Below are positions 56,469 to 64,000 of a DNA stretch of 64,000 nucleotides, in pieces. The notes under the pieces were generated by a model. It was not told the DNA's origin. It worked only from the letters and a program-made list of their open reading frames with translations, and did no database searches. This DNA is from an uncultured Pseudomonadales bacterium (GTDB lineage Bacteria; Pseudomonadota; Gammaproteobacteria; Pseudomonadales; Pseudohongiellaceae). The stretch is taken from assembly GCA_947259995.1 (NCBI GenBank), contig CAMYOK010000006.1, forward strand, positions 248,001 through 312,000, given 5' to 3'. Within the stretch, counting starts at the first letter, position 1. Each line of letters opens with the position of its first letter. Both the position numbers and the translations under genes were made by a program.

Positions 56469-57422
56469 CTATTTAAATTGGTAGTACAGCCCTAGAAATA
56501 TTGTGTTCACTGCATCCCTCTTAATGATGGGGCTATTGCGAATAGCCCCACTAAGATACTCTCGTTCCATAACCCCGACTAGATGCCAACGATCGCTCAA
56601 GGCATGGCGCGCGGATAGGCGAATGACAGAGTTCACCCCTGACCCAGCACGATAGCTTGGTCTTCCGTCAATGCGCTCGTCACGTTGCACACCATAGTAA
56701 TAATCAACGAGGCTGGCACTCTTCCAATCTAAGCCTAGGCTTAAACTGACTTCGCTTTTAGGGGTATACCAAGGGTAGGAATAGGCTAACCATGCCGATT
56801 GCCCACCATGCACATCACTCACATCCGCGAGCAGCTGGCCTTGAATATCCCCCCAAGCATGACTGTAGATAAACTCGAGCCCACTGCTAACGGCGAAGTC
56901 ACGCTGCGCTAGGGACGAGTCCACGTCTTGAAACACGAGTGGTTCGAGCTCTTGTATTGTCAACGAATCTAAGTCGACGCCCTCGCCTCCCGCAATACTT
57001 GGCGAGTCTAAGCCTTGTTCTTGGGCAATTCTTTTGAGGTTCAGCAGGTCGAGACCAGAGCTGCCGTTGTTCAGATAGGAATAGTAGTTACGCTCGTTAT
57101 TGAAGACGACTAAGGCGTTCAACGAGAGTTGGTCAGTGGTCGATAGATTGAGTCCAACATCGCCATTGTCGAAGAAGAAACGCTCGCCATACCAAGCGAT
57201 GTCGAGCACGGCGTTGAGCTGAATATCATCAGAACCGACAAAGGGATTATCGCGGCGCCCCTGGCCCAGGGCCACGCCAAGAGTCCAAGGGCTGGCCTGC
57301 TCCGTGCCTTGCCCTTCTGGTTCTTGGGCTAAGACAGGCAATGTATACAGCAACACGGCCAAAATCGCAGCGACACTGCGCAGGCGTCGGCTTAATGCTG
57401 ATGAATGGACAAGTGAGTTCAA
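56469..57422 (-). CDS. MipA/OmpV-family outer-membrane protein
   Basis: Beta-barrel outer-membrane protein of 317 residues. A signal peptide (about 1-32, ending ...LPVLAQ) precedes a mature chain with the family pattern: SPWTLGVALGQGRRDNPFVGSDD near the start, FFFDNGDVGLNLS, alternating hydrophobic strands, and a C-terminal FLGLYYQFK with the terminal aromatic pattern recognised by the assembly machinery; the last residue is Lys after Phe. It is the first gene of the four-gene minus-strand operon with DUF3019, rstA-like and rstB-like genes. It may act as a scaffold or small-molecule porin; the function is not certain in the family. Confidence 0.88.
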   Translation of the reverse strand: MNSLVHSSALSRRLRSVAAILAVLLYTLPVLAQEPEGQGTEQASPWTLGVALGQGRRDNPFVGSDDIQLNAVLDIAWYGERFFFDNGDVGLNLSTTDQLSLNALVVFNNERNYYSYLNNGSSGLDLLNLKRIAQEQGLDSPSIAGGEGVDLDSLTIQELEPLVFQDVDSSLAQRDFAVSSGLEFIYSHAWGDIQGQLLADVSDVHGGQSAWLAYSYPWYTPKSEVSLSLGLDWKSASLVDYYYGVQRDERIDGRPSYRAGSGVNSVIRLSARHALSDRWHLVGVMEREYLSGAIRNSPIIKRDAVNTIFLGLYYQFK

Positions 57423-57505
57423 TCGACTTTTACCTAAAATCCGTGCTATTTGCTGTAGTGTAGCGCGCGGAGCTTAAAGCCTTTGTATGAGTTTTAGCGT
57501 GTAAT

Positions 57506-57519
57506 TGTAAAAAATTGTA
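57506..57519 (-). promoter_or_regulatory. RstA/CpxR-type tandem box upstream of the mipA operon
   Basis: On the minus strand TACA-N6-TACA (57519 down to 57506) matches the published RstA consensus layout (TACATNTNGTTACA) at 10 of 12 fixed positions. Read on the plus strand it is also GTAAA-N5-GTAAA, the CpxR consensus. The half-sites are 10 bases apart, one helical turn, as expected for an OmpR-family dimer. It lies about 85 bases before the mipA start codon. Confidence 0.55.
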
Positions 57520-57577
57520 AACAGCGTGCCTTGGCTAACATCGAGGCTAGAGGCCAGCGTCCATGCTGGCAGCATCA

Positions 57578-58318
57578 TTAGCTTTTGGCTTTTTCAGCCT
57601 GGGCCGCTTTATCGGCCTGGAACTGCATCTCAGAGACACGGCGCAATTGCTGCAATGACGTCAAGTGAGCGTAGATCACAGGTAACAGCCCCATTTTACG
57701 CAGCTCTAAGTAGCCTTCATCAGACATTTCGTTGAGTGCGATTTCATCTACGATGTAGATCCCTTCGATGTTAAAGCGCTGGGCATCTGGGCGGTGCTGT
57801 AGCTCTAACTTCTGGGTTGTCAGTAGTTTTCTCTCGACTAGGCGCTTACACATTTCCTGTGTATTGCGGGTTTGGTCGGCGACCTTGGTCAGGGCGTCAA
57901 TACGCTTTTCAAGATAGGGCGTGCGTTCGCCTTTTTCGTCGAATATGGCCTCACCCTCAGTTTCGCTGAGTAGTGGGCTTTCTTCATCGACTAACACGAT
58001 AAGTTGCTCGCTCTTATCATCTACACGGGATATAGCGAATGGCGCATTGCCAAAACTGATCGGGATCACTCCGCCCTGCCACTGCTCTGTTTGGCAGTAA
58101 AGGTTTTGGCCTTCGCGCAGGCCCATCATGGCCACAGGGATGAAATCATCAGTCTTGGCGATTTTAACGAATACAAGGGGAAACTCGGCGGCTAGGGTAA
58201 AGAAATCCTGGATAACGATAGGAACCAGGTGGTTTTCTTTGAAGCGGCGAAAATCACCAGATTCAATGACTTTTAGCTTGGCGTGGACATTATTACGCAG
58301 TGGTACAGGAGAACTCAT
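57578..58318 (-). CDS. SapC-family protein
   Basis: Protein of 246 residues matching the SapC family (PF07277), known from S-layer-related genes in Campylobacter and found widely in proteobacteria. Family signs are HVPI/HLVPIVIQDFFTLAAEFPLVFV (about 30-56), LREGQNLYCQTEQWQGGVIPISFGNAPFAI (68-97) and a helical acidic C-terminal half ending in an Ala/Lys-rich tail. No signal peptide is seen. It stands alone on the minus strand between the mipA operon and the divergent ligase gene. Its biochemical role is not known. Confidence 0.85.
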   Translation of the reverse strand: MSSPVPLRNNVHAKLKVIESGDFRRFKENHLVPIVIQDFFTLAAEFPLVFVKIAKTDDFIPVAMMGLREGQNLYCQTEQWQGGVIPISFGNAPFAISRVDDKSEQLIVLVDEESPLLSETEGEAIFDEKGERTPYLEKRIDALTKVADQTRNTQEMCKRLVERKLLTTQKLELQHRPDAQRFNIEGIYIVDEIALNEMSDEGYLELRKMGLLPVIYAHLTSLQQLRRVSEMQFQADKAAQAEKAKS

Positions 58319-58498
58319 GCTTGCTTACCCTTGTTGATGTTTTGGATGCTCTGCATCTTAACCATTTTGGGGGCAAAACAACAGTTGGCACGATTAATGG
58401 CAATCGACCGCCTAAGCGCCCTCATTGTCTTCCCTTTACGCTCCGAATCCATCGCGGTACTCTGAACAAGCCCTTTCTATAAATGCGATAGGCCTACT

Positions 58499-59974
58499 AT
58501 GGGACGTGATATAGAAAACATCGACTTCAGCGCCGCCGATTATCAAAAATTTGGCACCAGATTGAGCGAAAATCTGGCTGCATTAAAGCTATTGTTAGCC
58601 CGTCCGGGCTTCGGAGAGGGCGATTTATCATTCGGCGCCGAACTCGAGCTTTATATTGTCAATACCAATGGCGAACCCATCCATAAAAATCAAGAAGTCG
58701 TCGCGCAGCTTGCGGACCCACAACTGACCCTAGAGCTCAATCGCTATAATCTCGAATACAATTTCCGCCCGGTGTTGGTCAAGGAGGGTTGTTTTGCCGC
58801 TACGCAAAAAGAAGCACTCGCCGCAATAGCTAAAATCAATGCCTGTACTGCCCAGTGGGAAGCGAGAGTAGTCCCTGTTGGCATCCTACCTACCTTGCAG
58901 CAGTCAGATACTGGCTATCACGCCATGACCCCTTTGCATCGCTTCGAAGCCCTGACTAGGGAGCTGACCGAATTGCGTGGTGGCCCTTTTACGATTGCCA
59001 TCGAAGGCGAAGACACGCTGCAATTAGCGATGGAGGACGTGACCTTAGAGGGCGCCAACACTTCGTTCCAAGTACACCTTCGAGTGCCACCCAAAGATTA
59101 CGTGGATTTTTATAATGCACTGCAACTTATCACGCCATTAGTGGTGGCTATGTCAGCAAACTCCCCCACCCTGTTTGGCCATCGCCTATGGCATGAAACG
59201 CGCATTCCTTTGTTTAAACAGTCTATCGATTGCCGTCCCAAAGATGGCATGCACCCAATGCCCGCACGTGTTAACTTCGGCAATAATTGGGTTCGCGAAA
59301 GTCCCTACGAGTTATTTGCTGAAGCCGCCATGCTGTATCGCCCAATACTGCCTATCTGTGATGAGGACAAGCCACTGGCGACGGTGCAAGCTGGGGGCAC
59401 CCCAAAACTGCGTGAACTACGGATGCATCTTGGGTCAATTTGGCATTGGAACCGACCGGTGTTCGACCCAGTCGATGGCGGACATCTGCGGATCGAACTG
59501 CGCGCACTCCCGGCAGGCCCCAGCATCGTCGATATGCTGGCTAACGCGGCGCTAGCAATCGGTCTTGCTAAATCCTTGCAGGGCAGCATCCGGGAGCTAC
59601 TCCCCGCAATTCCTTTTAGTTATTGCACTGCTAATTTTTATCGCGCCGCCCAGAAAGGCATGGCGGCGGAGTTGTTCTGGCCGTCCACCAAACAGAGCCA
59701 ACCCGAGTATTATTCGGTGGCGAAAATTTTACAAACATTACTCCCGTCACTGCCCGAAAGCCTCGATTCAATGGGCTTTGTTAAGAGTGATGTGGCAGGC
59801 TTATTAGACGTGATTGCACAGCGCCTTGAGACGCGACAAACTGGCGCGCAGTGGCAGCTAGATAAAGTGCTTGAACTGAGCAAGAGCATGCACAAGCGCG
59901 ATGCCTTAATAGCCATGTTTCAACAATACCAACGTAACAGCGATGCCAATATTCCGGTGGCACAATGGCGTTGA
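58499..59974 (+). CDS. GCS2-family glutamate-cysteine-ligase-like carboxylate-amine ligase
   Basis: ATP-dependent amide ligase of the GCS2/YbdK fold (PF04107), 491 residues. FGAELELYIVN (about 45-55) is the first acidic metal/ATP motif, followed by ELNRYNLEYNFRPV, TSFQVHLRV, LFKQSIDCRP and HLRIELRALPAGPS with the late active-site Arg/Glu. GCS2 enzymes join the side or alpha carboxylate of glutamate or another acid to an amine; the YbdK type has only weak gamma-glutamylcysteine activity, so the product here is not known. AGG precedes the ATG. Its end overlaps the next gene by 10 bases, indicating translational coupling with a hydrolase of the AstE/aspartoacylase fold. Confidence 0.85.
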   Translation: MGRDIENIDFSAADYQKFGTRLSENLAALKLLLARPGFGEGDLSFGAELELYIVNTNGEPIHKNQEVVAQLADPQLTLELNRYNLEYNFRPVLVKEGCFAATQKEALAAIAKINACTAQWEARVVPVGILPTLQQSDTGYHAMTPLHRFEALTRELTELRGGPFTIAIEGEDTLQLAMEDVTLEGANTSFQVHLRVPPKDYVDFYNALQLITPLVVAMSANSPTLFGHRLWHETRIPLFKQSIDCRPKDGMHPMPARVNFGNNWVRESPYELFAEAAMLYRPILPICDEDKPLATVQAGGTPKLRELRMHLGSIWHWNRPVFDPVDGGHLRIELRALPAGPSIVDMLANAALAIGLAKSLQGSIRELLPAIPFSYCTANFYRAAQKGMAAELFWPSTKQSQPEYYSVAKILQTLLPSLPESLDSMGFVKSDVAGLLDVIAQRLETRQTGAQWQLDKVLELSKSMHKRDALIAMFQQYQRNSDANIPVAQWR

Positions 59975-61035
59975 ACCCTGCGGACATTCCGTTAACGAAA
60001 ACGGCAAGAAAACGCTTTCATTATTGGAAGAACCCCCGCTCAGATGAAATCGGTGCGACTTGCATCGAGTTTTTGAAGCAATTAGCCGGGCCAACCCATA
60101 TTCATCTTAGCGGCCAAAACTCTCAACGCGCTCGGGCGATAGTAACATTGGCACACGGCAACGAGCCCTCTGGCTTATACGCCCTTTTCGATGCCCTAAA
60201 GAATCAGCTTAAGCCGGCAGTTGATATGCATTGTTTTATTCCTAGTGTGGAGGCAGCAAAACAAGCGCCAGGTTTCTTCTATCGCACGCTTCCCGATCAG
60301 CGCGATTTCAATCGTAGCTTTAAGCCTCCGTTCGACGCTGATGAACAAGGCCTATTAGCCTTGGAGCTCATCCAGTGCTTACAAGCGATTGCCCCCGAAT
60401 GCTTGCTCGACATTCACAACACCTCAGGCTCAGGCCCCGCCTTCGGGGTGACGACCTTTATGGATGATCGGCACAATGCTCTGGTGTCTTTGTTTACCCA
60501 TCGGATGATTGTGACAGAATTGCGATTAGGCTCATTAATGGAGATCAGCGAAGCATTCTTGCCAACGGTGACCATAGAGTGCGGCGGCGCACTGGACAGC
60601 GAATCGACAAAAATCGCGATTGAAGGCTTACAGCGCTACTTTATGCATGATGATGTGTTAAGTGAGCGCCACGAATTACTGGATATGGAGTTTTTCACTA
60701 ATCCAATTCGCCTGGAATTAATAGAGGGAAACGAGATTAGCTATAGTGATCACCACATGGTCAGCCGCGGCGTAGCGCTTTTCCCAGATATCGAGAATTA
60801 TAATTTTGGCTTCGTCGATCCGTCCTGCCAGCTGGGCATTGTACGCGGGGACATGTCTAGCATTCTCACGGCTGTGGATAATGAGGGTAATGAGTGTATG
60901 GGGCATTATTTTGCAGTGCGCGATGGCAGGCTGTACCCAAAAATAAAACTGAAGCTCTTTATGGTCACCACCAGTGCGACAATCGCGCGGGATGATTGCC
61001 TATTCTATTTTGTGAAAGATTTACGAGCACCTTGA
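59965..61035 (+). CDS. AstE/aspartoacylase-family zinc hydrolase
   Basis: Zinc carboxypeptidase-fold amidohydrolase of 356 residues. The zinc ligands are His64 and Glu67 in LAHGNEPSG and His151 in LLDIHNTSG; the substrate-carboxylate block DFNRSF lies at about 114-119; the general-base Glu205 is in TVTIECGG. These match succinylglutamate desuccinylase and aspartoacylase. Astabolic genes (astA, astB, astD) are absent, so a role in arginine succinyltransferase breakdown is unlikely; the partner is the ligase gene it overlaps by 10 bases. Ligase and hydrolase may make and trim the same amide, but no substrate can be named. Confidence 0.85.
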   Translation: MALNPADIPLTKTARKRFHYWKNPRSDEIGATCIEFLKQLAGPTHIHLSGQNSQRARAIVTLAHGNEPSGLYALFDALKNQLKPAVDMHCFIPSVEAAKQAPGFFYRTLPDQRDFNRSFKPPFDADEQGLLALELIQCLQAIAPECLLDIHNTSGSGPAFGVTTFMDDRHNALVSLFTHRMIVTELRLGSLMEISEAFLPTVTIECGGALDSESTKIAIEGLQRYFMHDDVLSERHELLDMEFFTNPIRLELIEGNEISYSDHHMVSRGVALFPDIENYNFGFVDPSCQLGIVRGDMSSILTAVDNEGNECMGHYFAVRDGRLYPKIKLKLFMVTTSATIARDDCLFYFVKDLRAP

Positions 61036-61128
61036 TTGCCCCTGCTCCTCTTTGAGCCCTGCTAACTTCGCAGCGATTGTCGGGTTCTTCTTGGTGAGTT
61101 TCTTAACCGTCAAATCATGTGTCTTATC
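61030..61128 (-). pseudogene. Fossil 3' end of a second DUF2130 gene
   Basis: Bases 61045-61118 repeat 61185-61258, the 3' end of the living DUF2130 gene, at a fixed offset of 140 with five mismatches in 74. An eight-base CCTTGATT (61030-61037 and 61170-61177) keeps the same offset. Translated on the minus strand the copy reads [24 protein letters not shown], with conservative changes (M to I, F to L, E to G), then runs on past the usual stop into QGQSRCS. The body of the gene is missing. Confidence 0.75.
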
Positions 61129-61177
61129 AATCAAGGGGTCAGATCACTTGAAATTCAAGTGATCTGACCCCTTGATT
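61129..61177. repeat. 49-nt near-perfect palindrome (REP/MITE-like or terminator)
   Basis: Arms 61129-61152 and 61154-61177 are exact reverse complements of 24 bases around a single central A. The core AAGGGGTCAGATCACTTGAA resembles ends of REP-type elements seen in other gammaproteobacteria (recalled from memory, not checked). It lies between the fossil and the living DUF2130 3' ends and would form a very stable cruciform or RNA hairpin, able to stop transcription from both sides. Confidence 0.7.
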
Positions 61178-61181
61178 TTGA

Positions 61182-62573
61182 TTACTCCTCTTTGAGCTCC
61201 GCGAACTTCGCAGCCATTGTCGGGTTTTTCTTGGTGAGTTTCTTAACCGTCAAATCATCCGCCTTATTGTTAGCCAGGCGAAGATTGTTCTCCGAGCCTA
61301 ATAAGGCATCCTTGGTTTTTTGTAGGTGGTCGATAGTTTTGTCGATCTCTAAGATTGCGGTCTTGAATTTCTTTGATGCTAGTTCGTAATTACGCGCAAA
61401 CCCCGCACGGAATTCATCCAGTTCATTCTCAAAATTGGTGATATCAACATTTTGCTCCCTAATCACCGCAAGCTCATTTTTATACTGCAGCGCGTTCTGC
61501 GCCGCATTGCGCAGCAAGGTAATTATAGGGATAAAAAACTGCGGACGAATGACATACATCTTAGGGTAGCGATGTGAAACATCCACGATACCAGAGTTAT
61601 AAAGTTCGCTCTCTGGCTCTAGCAATGACACTAACACCGCATATTCGCATTTCTTCTCATTGCGATCTTTATCCAGCTCTTTCAAGAAGTCTTCGTTTTT
61701 CTTCTTAGTCGCCGTCTGATCACTCTCGTTCTTCATCTCAAACATGATCGACACACTTTCGGTTTCGTGTTCGTCCAAATCCCGAAAGATATAATCGCCT
61801 TTGCTGCCCAAGCGAGCGTCGTTGTCTTTCTCAAAATACGCCCGCGGGAAGGCGGTTGCACGAATGCGGTTAAACTCCGTTTCGCAGTGTTGCTCTAAGG
61901 TTTCCCCTACCATTTTGGTAGACAAGCGCGCCTTCATGTCTCGTAGGCGCTCGATCTCTTGGTCGCGATCTTTAATGCGCACTTCGTAGCTATCTTTCAG
62001 TGCGGTTTCAGCCAGCTTCTTCTGCAGCTCGGCATTTTCTAAAGCGTTCTTCAGTTGATCCCGTTGCTTTTCGGCCTCACTCACCGCTTGTGAGATTGCA
62101 TGCTTCTTTTCGCTCTCACCCGCAGTAAGCTGAGCCCTAAGCTCCTGTATCTCTAAATCCTTCTTAGCAGCGGCCTCTTGCAACTTACTCGAGTGGTTCG
62201 CATCAGCTAACCGCAACGCCGCTTCGGTCTCTTGCCGAGCTTGCTTAAGTTGATAGGCGATGTCATCACGATCTTTTTCAACGCCAGCCAATGCCTTAGC
62301 CACAGCCAGCTCTTGCGCGGTTTTCTCGGCTTCCAGTTTCGCCTTTAGATCTTGTATCTCGGCTTCTTTCTTTGCGGCGCCTCTGTTTAGCTCATTGGCA
62401 ATTTGCTCCTTCGCAAGTGCAACTGCACTCTCTTTATCTTTCTCGGCCAGGGCCAAACGTTCGTGGAGCTGATCTTCAAACTCGGTGTCGCGCACCTGCT
62501 TCAATATGTCGGCGTAGCCAGCTTCATCTATCTTGAAAGCCTTTTTACAGTGTGGGCAGTTAATTTCGTGCAT
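61182..62573 (-). CDS. DUF2130 coiled-coil protein with N-terminal CxxC
   Basis: Protein of 463 residues. It starts with a small CPHCKKAF motif (Cys6, Cys9; half a zinc ribbon), followed by a long Ala/Glu/Lys/Gln-rich coiled coil (about 25-220) and a conserved DUF2130 domain (about 225-430) with [62 protein letters not shown] and [25 protein letters not shown]. The FEMKNE...YAVLVS block has the look of a restriction-endonuclease-like fold (E-K pattern), though this is inference. The function of DUF2130 is not established. Its 3' end is duplicated as the fossil at 61030-61128. Confidence 0.88.
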   Translation of the reverse strand: MHEINCPHCKKAFKIDEAGYADILKQVRDTEFEDQLHERLALAEKDKESAVALAKEQIANELNRGAAKKEAEIQDLKAKLEAEKTAQELAVAKALAGVEKDRDDIAYQLKQARQETEAALRLADANHSSKLQEAAAKKDLEIQELRAQLTAGESEKKHAISQAVSEAEKQRDQLKNALENAELQKKLAETALKDSYEVRIKDRDQEIERLRDMKARLSTKMVGETLEQHCETEFNRIRATAFPRAYFEKDNDARLGSKGDYIFRDLDEHETESVSIMFEMKNESDQTATKKKNEDFLKELDKDRNEKKCEYAVLVSLLEPESELYNSGIVDVSHRYPKMYVIRPQFFIPIITLLRNAAQNALQYKNELAVIREQNVDITNFENELDEFRAGFARNYELASKKFKTAILEIDKTIDHLQKTKDALLGSENNLRLANNKADDLTVKKLTKKNPTMAAKFAELKEE

Positions 62574-62652
62574 GAAGGTTTATCCTGTTGATTGATGCTT
62601 GGCTCAGTTCAGTGAGCTTCTCTTAGGAGCTGTGTACAGTCTAAGTGATATT

Positions 62653-62967
62653 CTACGGGCTTTCATGAAACCAAAACTCAATTTCATCGGTTTCAACCTC
62701 AAAATACGCAGAATGCTCCACATTAGCAGGCACGTGATACCACTCCCCCACTCCAATGGTTTGAGTTTTACCTGCCATTGTAAGTGTTAACTCGCCTTTT
62801 GTAATAACACCATGATTTTCAGTGTCATGTGTGTGCGCAGGGATTTTTGTACCGGCAGGATACGACGCAAATAGGACATCACTGCCTTTCGCCTCTAGTT
62901 TATAGGCATCGAAACGGCCATCGAAGAGCGGTAATTCTTTTATTTTCTTTGGGTAACTTCCTGGCAT
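62653..62967 (-). CDS. Small cupin-domain protein
   Basis: Single cupin barrel of 104 residues. The metal-binding pattern HTHDTENHG (His and Glu ligands) and the second block GEWYHVPANVEHSA are clear. The ATG at 62967 is preceded by AGGAG; a much longer reading of the same frame to 63219 crosses the GNAT gene and gives unlike-protein sequence, so it was not used. Start-proximal PGSYPKKIKELPLFDGRFDAYKLEAKGSDVLFASYPAG is typical of small one-domain cupins. The substrate or ligand is unknown. It lies 44 bases after the GNAT gene on the same strand. Confidence 0.85.
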   Translation of the reverse strand: MPGSYPKKIKELPLFDGRFDAYKLEAKGSDVLFASYPAGTKIPAHTHDTENHGVITKGELTLTMAGKTQTIGVGEWYHVPANVEHSAYFEVETDEIEFWFHESP

Positions 62968-63011
62968 AGTTAATCTCCTATGAACACATAACGTCCATGA
63001 TGTAGCGAATC

Positions 63012-63545
63012 TTAGGTGGCAACAGAAGGCAAACGATACACCATAGCGATGCGCTCGTCTGGGTCTGGCAGCGCCAATCTTTGCTCCTGCAGTACTGCGC
63101 AAAGCTCCGGCCCGCATTCGCTTTCTTTGATCGATACGAAGCCATGCCGTGCATAGTATGGCCCGTTCCAAGGCAAGTGTGCATAAGTTGTGAGCCACAG
63201 GGGCCGACCAGCACTCCACGATATTGCATGATCTAGCAGCGCGGTCCCAATGCCGCAGCGCATGTGACTAGGCAGTACCGCAAGCTGATCTAGGTAAGGC
63301 TCACCATCAACAAACCCAAATGTCGCAAACCCAATCGGAATGTCTTGGCGGTTAACTGCTACCTGGGCAAGCCCTTGTTCGATAGCATTAGCCCACCGGA
63401 GTGATTCGGCGACGACGAAAGGGTGATCCTCCTCTAACGCCAGTTCAAGCCCAGCCTGAGCATAGAGCACACTGGCTTCATCGTCGATAGCGACCATCTT
63501 GGGCAGTTCATCAAGGCGAGCGGCGCGTAATGAGTATTCAGTCAA
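63012..63545 (-). CDS. GNAT-family N-acetyltransferase
   Basis: Acetyl-CoA-dependent transferase fold of 177 residues. The acetyl-CoA motif A reads QLAVLPSHMRCGIGTALLDHAISW (R/QxxGxG/A core RCGIGT at about 107-112). NGPYYARHGFVSIKESECGPEL is the usual motif B with the Tyr general acid position. The acceptor cannot be predicted. It sits between YdeI-like and cupin genes on the same strand, all small stand-alone enzymes. Confidence 0.9.
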   Translation of the reverse strand: MTEYSLRAARLDELPKMVAIDDEASVLYAQAGLELALEEDHPFVVAESLRWANAIEQGLAQVAVNRQDIPIGFATFGFVDGEPYLDQLAVLPSHMRCGIGTALLDHAISWSAGRPLWLTTYAHLPWNGPYYARHGFVSIKESECGPELCAVLQEQRLALPDPDERIAMVYRLPSVAT

Positions 63546-63610
63546 GCTAGTGGCTCCATTCCGATGGCTTGCAGAGGCACTTTTGTACGACTAACGCCCT
63601 GCTCCAGGTT

Positions 63611-63925
63611 CTAATTTTCCGCAGGCTTTTTCTTTCTATCGATCAAAACATCCTGCTGCCATTTACTAGGCTTTTTGTCGGTGCGATGTATACACCCCAC
63701 CCAGCAGCAAGGTCGTTTTTTTCCTTCTAAAAGCTCTTCAGTAGCTCGGCCTATTCGTTTGACTCTAGTCTTCTCTTGCTTGGCGTCTTCGATCCAACAA
63801 ATGAATTCATTTCGGCCAATTGGCGACAAGGCTTGCCAAGTATCAACAAGGTTTTCTTCTGTTAATGCTGCCGATAAATCTTCGGGCAATTTATGTACTA
63901 GGCCTCCGGAAAGTTTTTGGTTCAT
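63611..63925 (-). CDS. YdeI/OmpD-associated family protein
   Basis: Protein of 104 residues. The pattern LPEDLSAALTEENLVDTWQALSPIGRNEFICWIEDAKQEKTRVKRIGRATEELLEGKKRPC matches the C-terminal helical part of the YdeI/OmpD-associated (PF13376) family, which in longer proteins follows a DUF1801/DUF1905 region that is absent here. Three cysteines cluster near 88-95 (CCWVGC). It starts 2 bases after the stop of the cut-off gene at the window edge, so the two are co-transcribed. The role is unknown; YdeI of B. subtilis and the Salmonella OmpD link give only the family name. Confidence 0.75.
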   Translation of the reverse strand: MNQKLSGGLVHKLPEDLSAALTEENLVDTWQALSPIGRNEFICWIEDAKQEKTRVKRIGRATEELLEGKKRPCCWVGCIHRTDKKPSKWQQDVLIDRKKKPAEN

Positions 63926-63927
63926 GC

Positions 63928-64000
63928 CTAATCCTCCACCTCTGCCGCTGTAACATGACTATCTAACAGCAAGTGGTGGTTACGAATAATCTCTTCAGGG
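63928..64000 (-). CDS. C-terminal end of a gene cut by the window edge
   Basis: An open minus-strand frame enters from the right edge and ends in TAG at 63930-63928, coding ...PEEIIRNHHLLLDSHVTAAEVED. The stop is 2 bases before the ATG of the YdeI-like gene. With 23 residues visible the family cannot be named. Confidence 0.45.
   Translation of the reverse strand, partial: PEEIIRNHHLLLDSHVTAAEVED

Noticed and set aside
57553..57570. Terminator after the SapC gene (GCCAGC/GCTGGC)
   Set aside because: A perfect six-base stem, but no T-run follows on the minus strand.
62653..63219. Long minus-strand reading of 188 residues ending in the cupin
   Set aside because: The first 84 residues run antiparallel-frame through the GNAT gene and do not look like protein; the cupin starts at 62967 after AGGAG.
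1..64000. CRISPR array, tRNA, rRNA, prophage or complete insertion sequence
   Set aside because: No repeat-spacer pattern, tRNA-like cloverleaf, transposase or phage gene was seen anywhere in the window.

Overview
The window reads as one contiguous stretch of a gammaproteobacterial chromosome, probably marine or aquatic. The reasons are the mix of CmoM, RlmI, a GlpE-type rhodanese, SapC, a MipA/OmpV-DUF3019-RstAB-like cassette, and many c-di-GMP enzymes. Order Cellvibrionales or a relative is a guess. Genes are dense, no rRNA, tRNA, CRISPR array, intact insertion sequence or prophage was seen, and both ends cut through a gene.

Layout. 1-5.75 kb: patatin-like lipase (5' end cut), msrA, an argD-type aminotransferase, a large PAS/GAF diguanylate cyclase, a GlpE-like rhodanese and a small unknown protein. 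5.75-13.7 kb, all minus strand: three genes of the methionine salvage pathway (mtnB-mtnD-mtnC) downstream of two RNA methyltransferases (rlmI, cmoM), an M16 zinc-peptidase lipoprotein and an EamA transporter. 13.7-30.5 kb, all minus strand: a tightly packed carbon-storage block zwf-pgl-edd-glk-malQ-glgB-glgX-glgP-glgC-glgA. It joins glycogen synthesis and breakdown to glucose phosphorylation and the upper Entner-Doudoroff pathway; eda and pgm are not in the window. 30.6-38.7 kb, plus strand: an efflux block with a MarR regulator, EmrA/EmrB-like pump, MacA/MacB-like pump and a TolC-type outer-membrane lipoprotein. A voltage-gated K+ channel with a zinc-ribbon tail follows.

39.8-53.2 kb is a signalling island. 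It holds a REC-EAL phosphodiesterase, a membrane protein whose GGDEF and EAL domains are both degenerate, a five-PAS hybrid histidine kinase, a REC-EAL-GAF protein with a degenerate GGDEF, an orphan PAS histidine kinase with a pseudo-receiver-like N-terminus, and two paralogous membrane diguanylate cyclases. This looks like a local phosphorelay plus c-di-GMP module and is the strongest candidate for an uncharacterised system.

53.4-58.3 kb: a secreted acidic unknown protein, then an operon mipA/ompV-DUF3019-rstA-like-rstB-like preceded by an RstA/CpxR-type tandem box, then a SapC-family protein. 58.5-61.0 kb: an overlapping pair, a GCS2-type carboxylate-amine ligase and an AstE/aspartoacylase-type zinc hydrolase. 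61.0-61.3 kb: a fossil direct repeat of the 3' end of a DUF2130 gene, split from the living gene by a 49-nt near-perfect palindrome. The window ends with DUF2130, cupin, GNAT, YdeI/OmpD-associated and a cut-off gene, all minus strand.

All functions are assigned by reading motifs; no database search was run.
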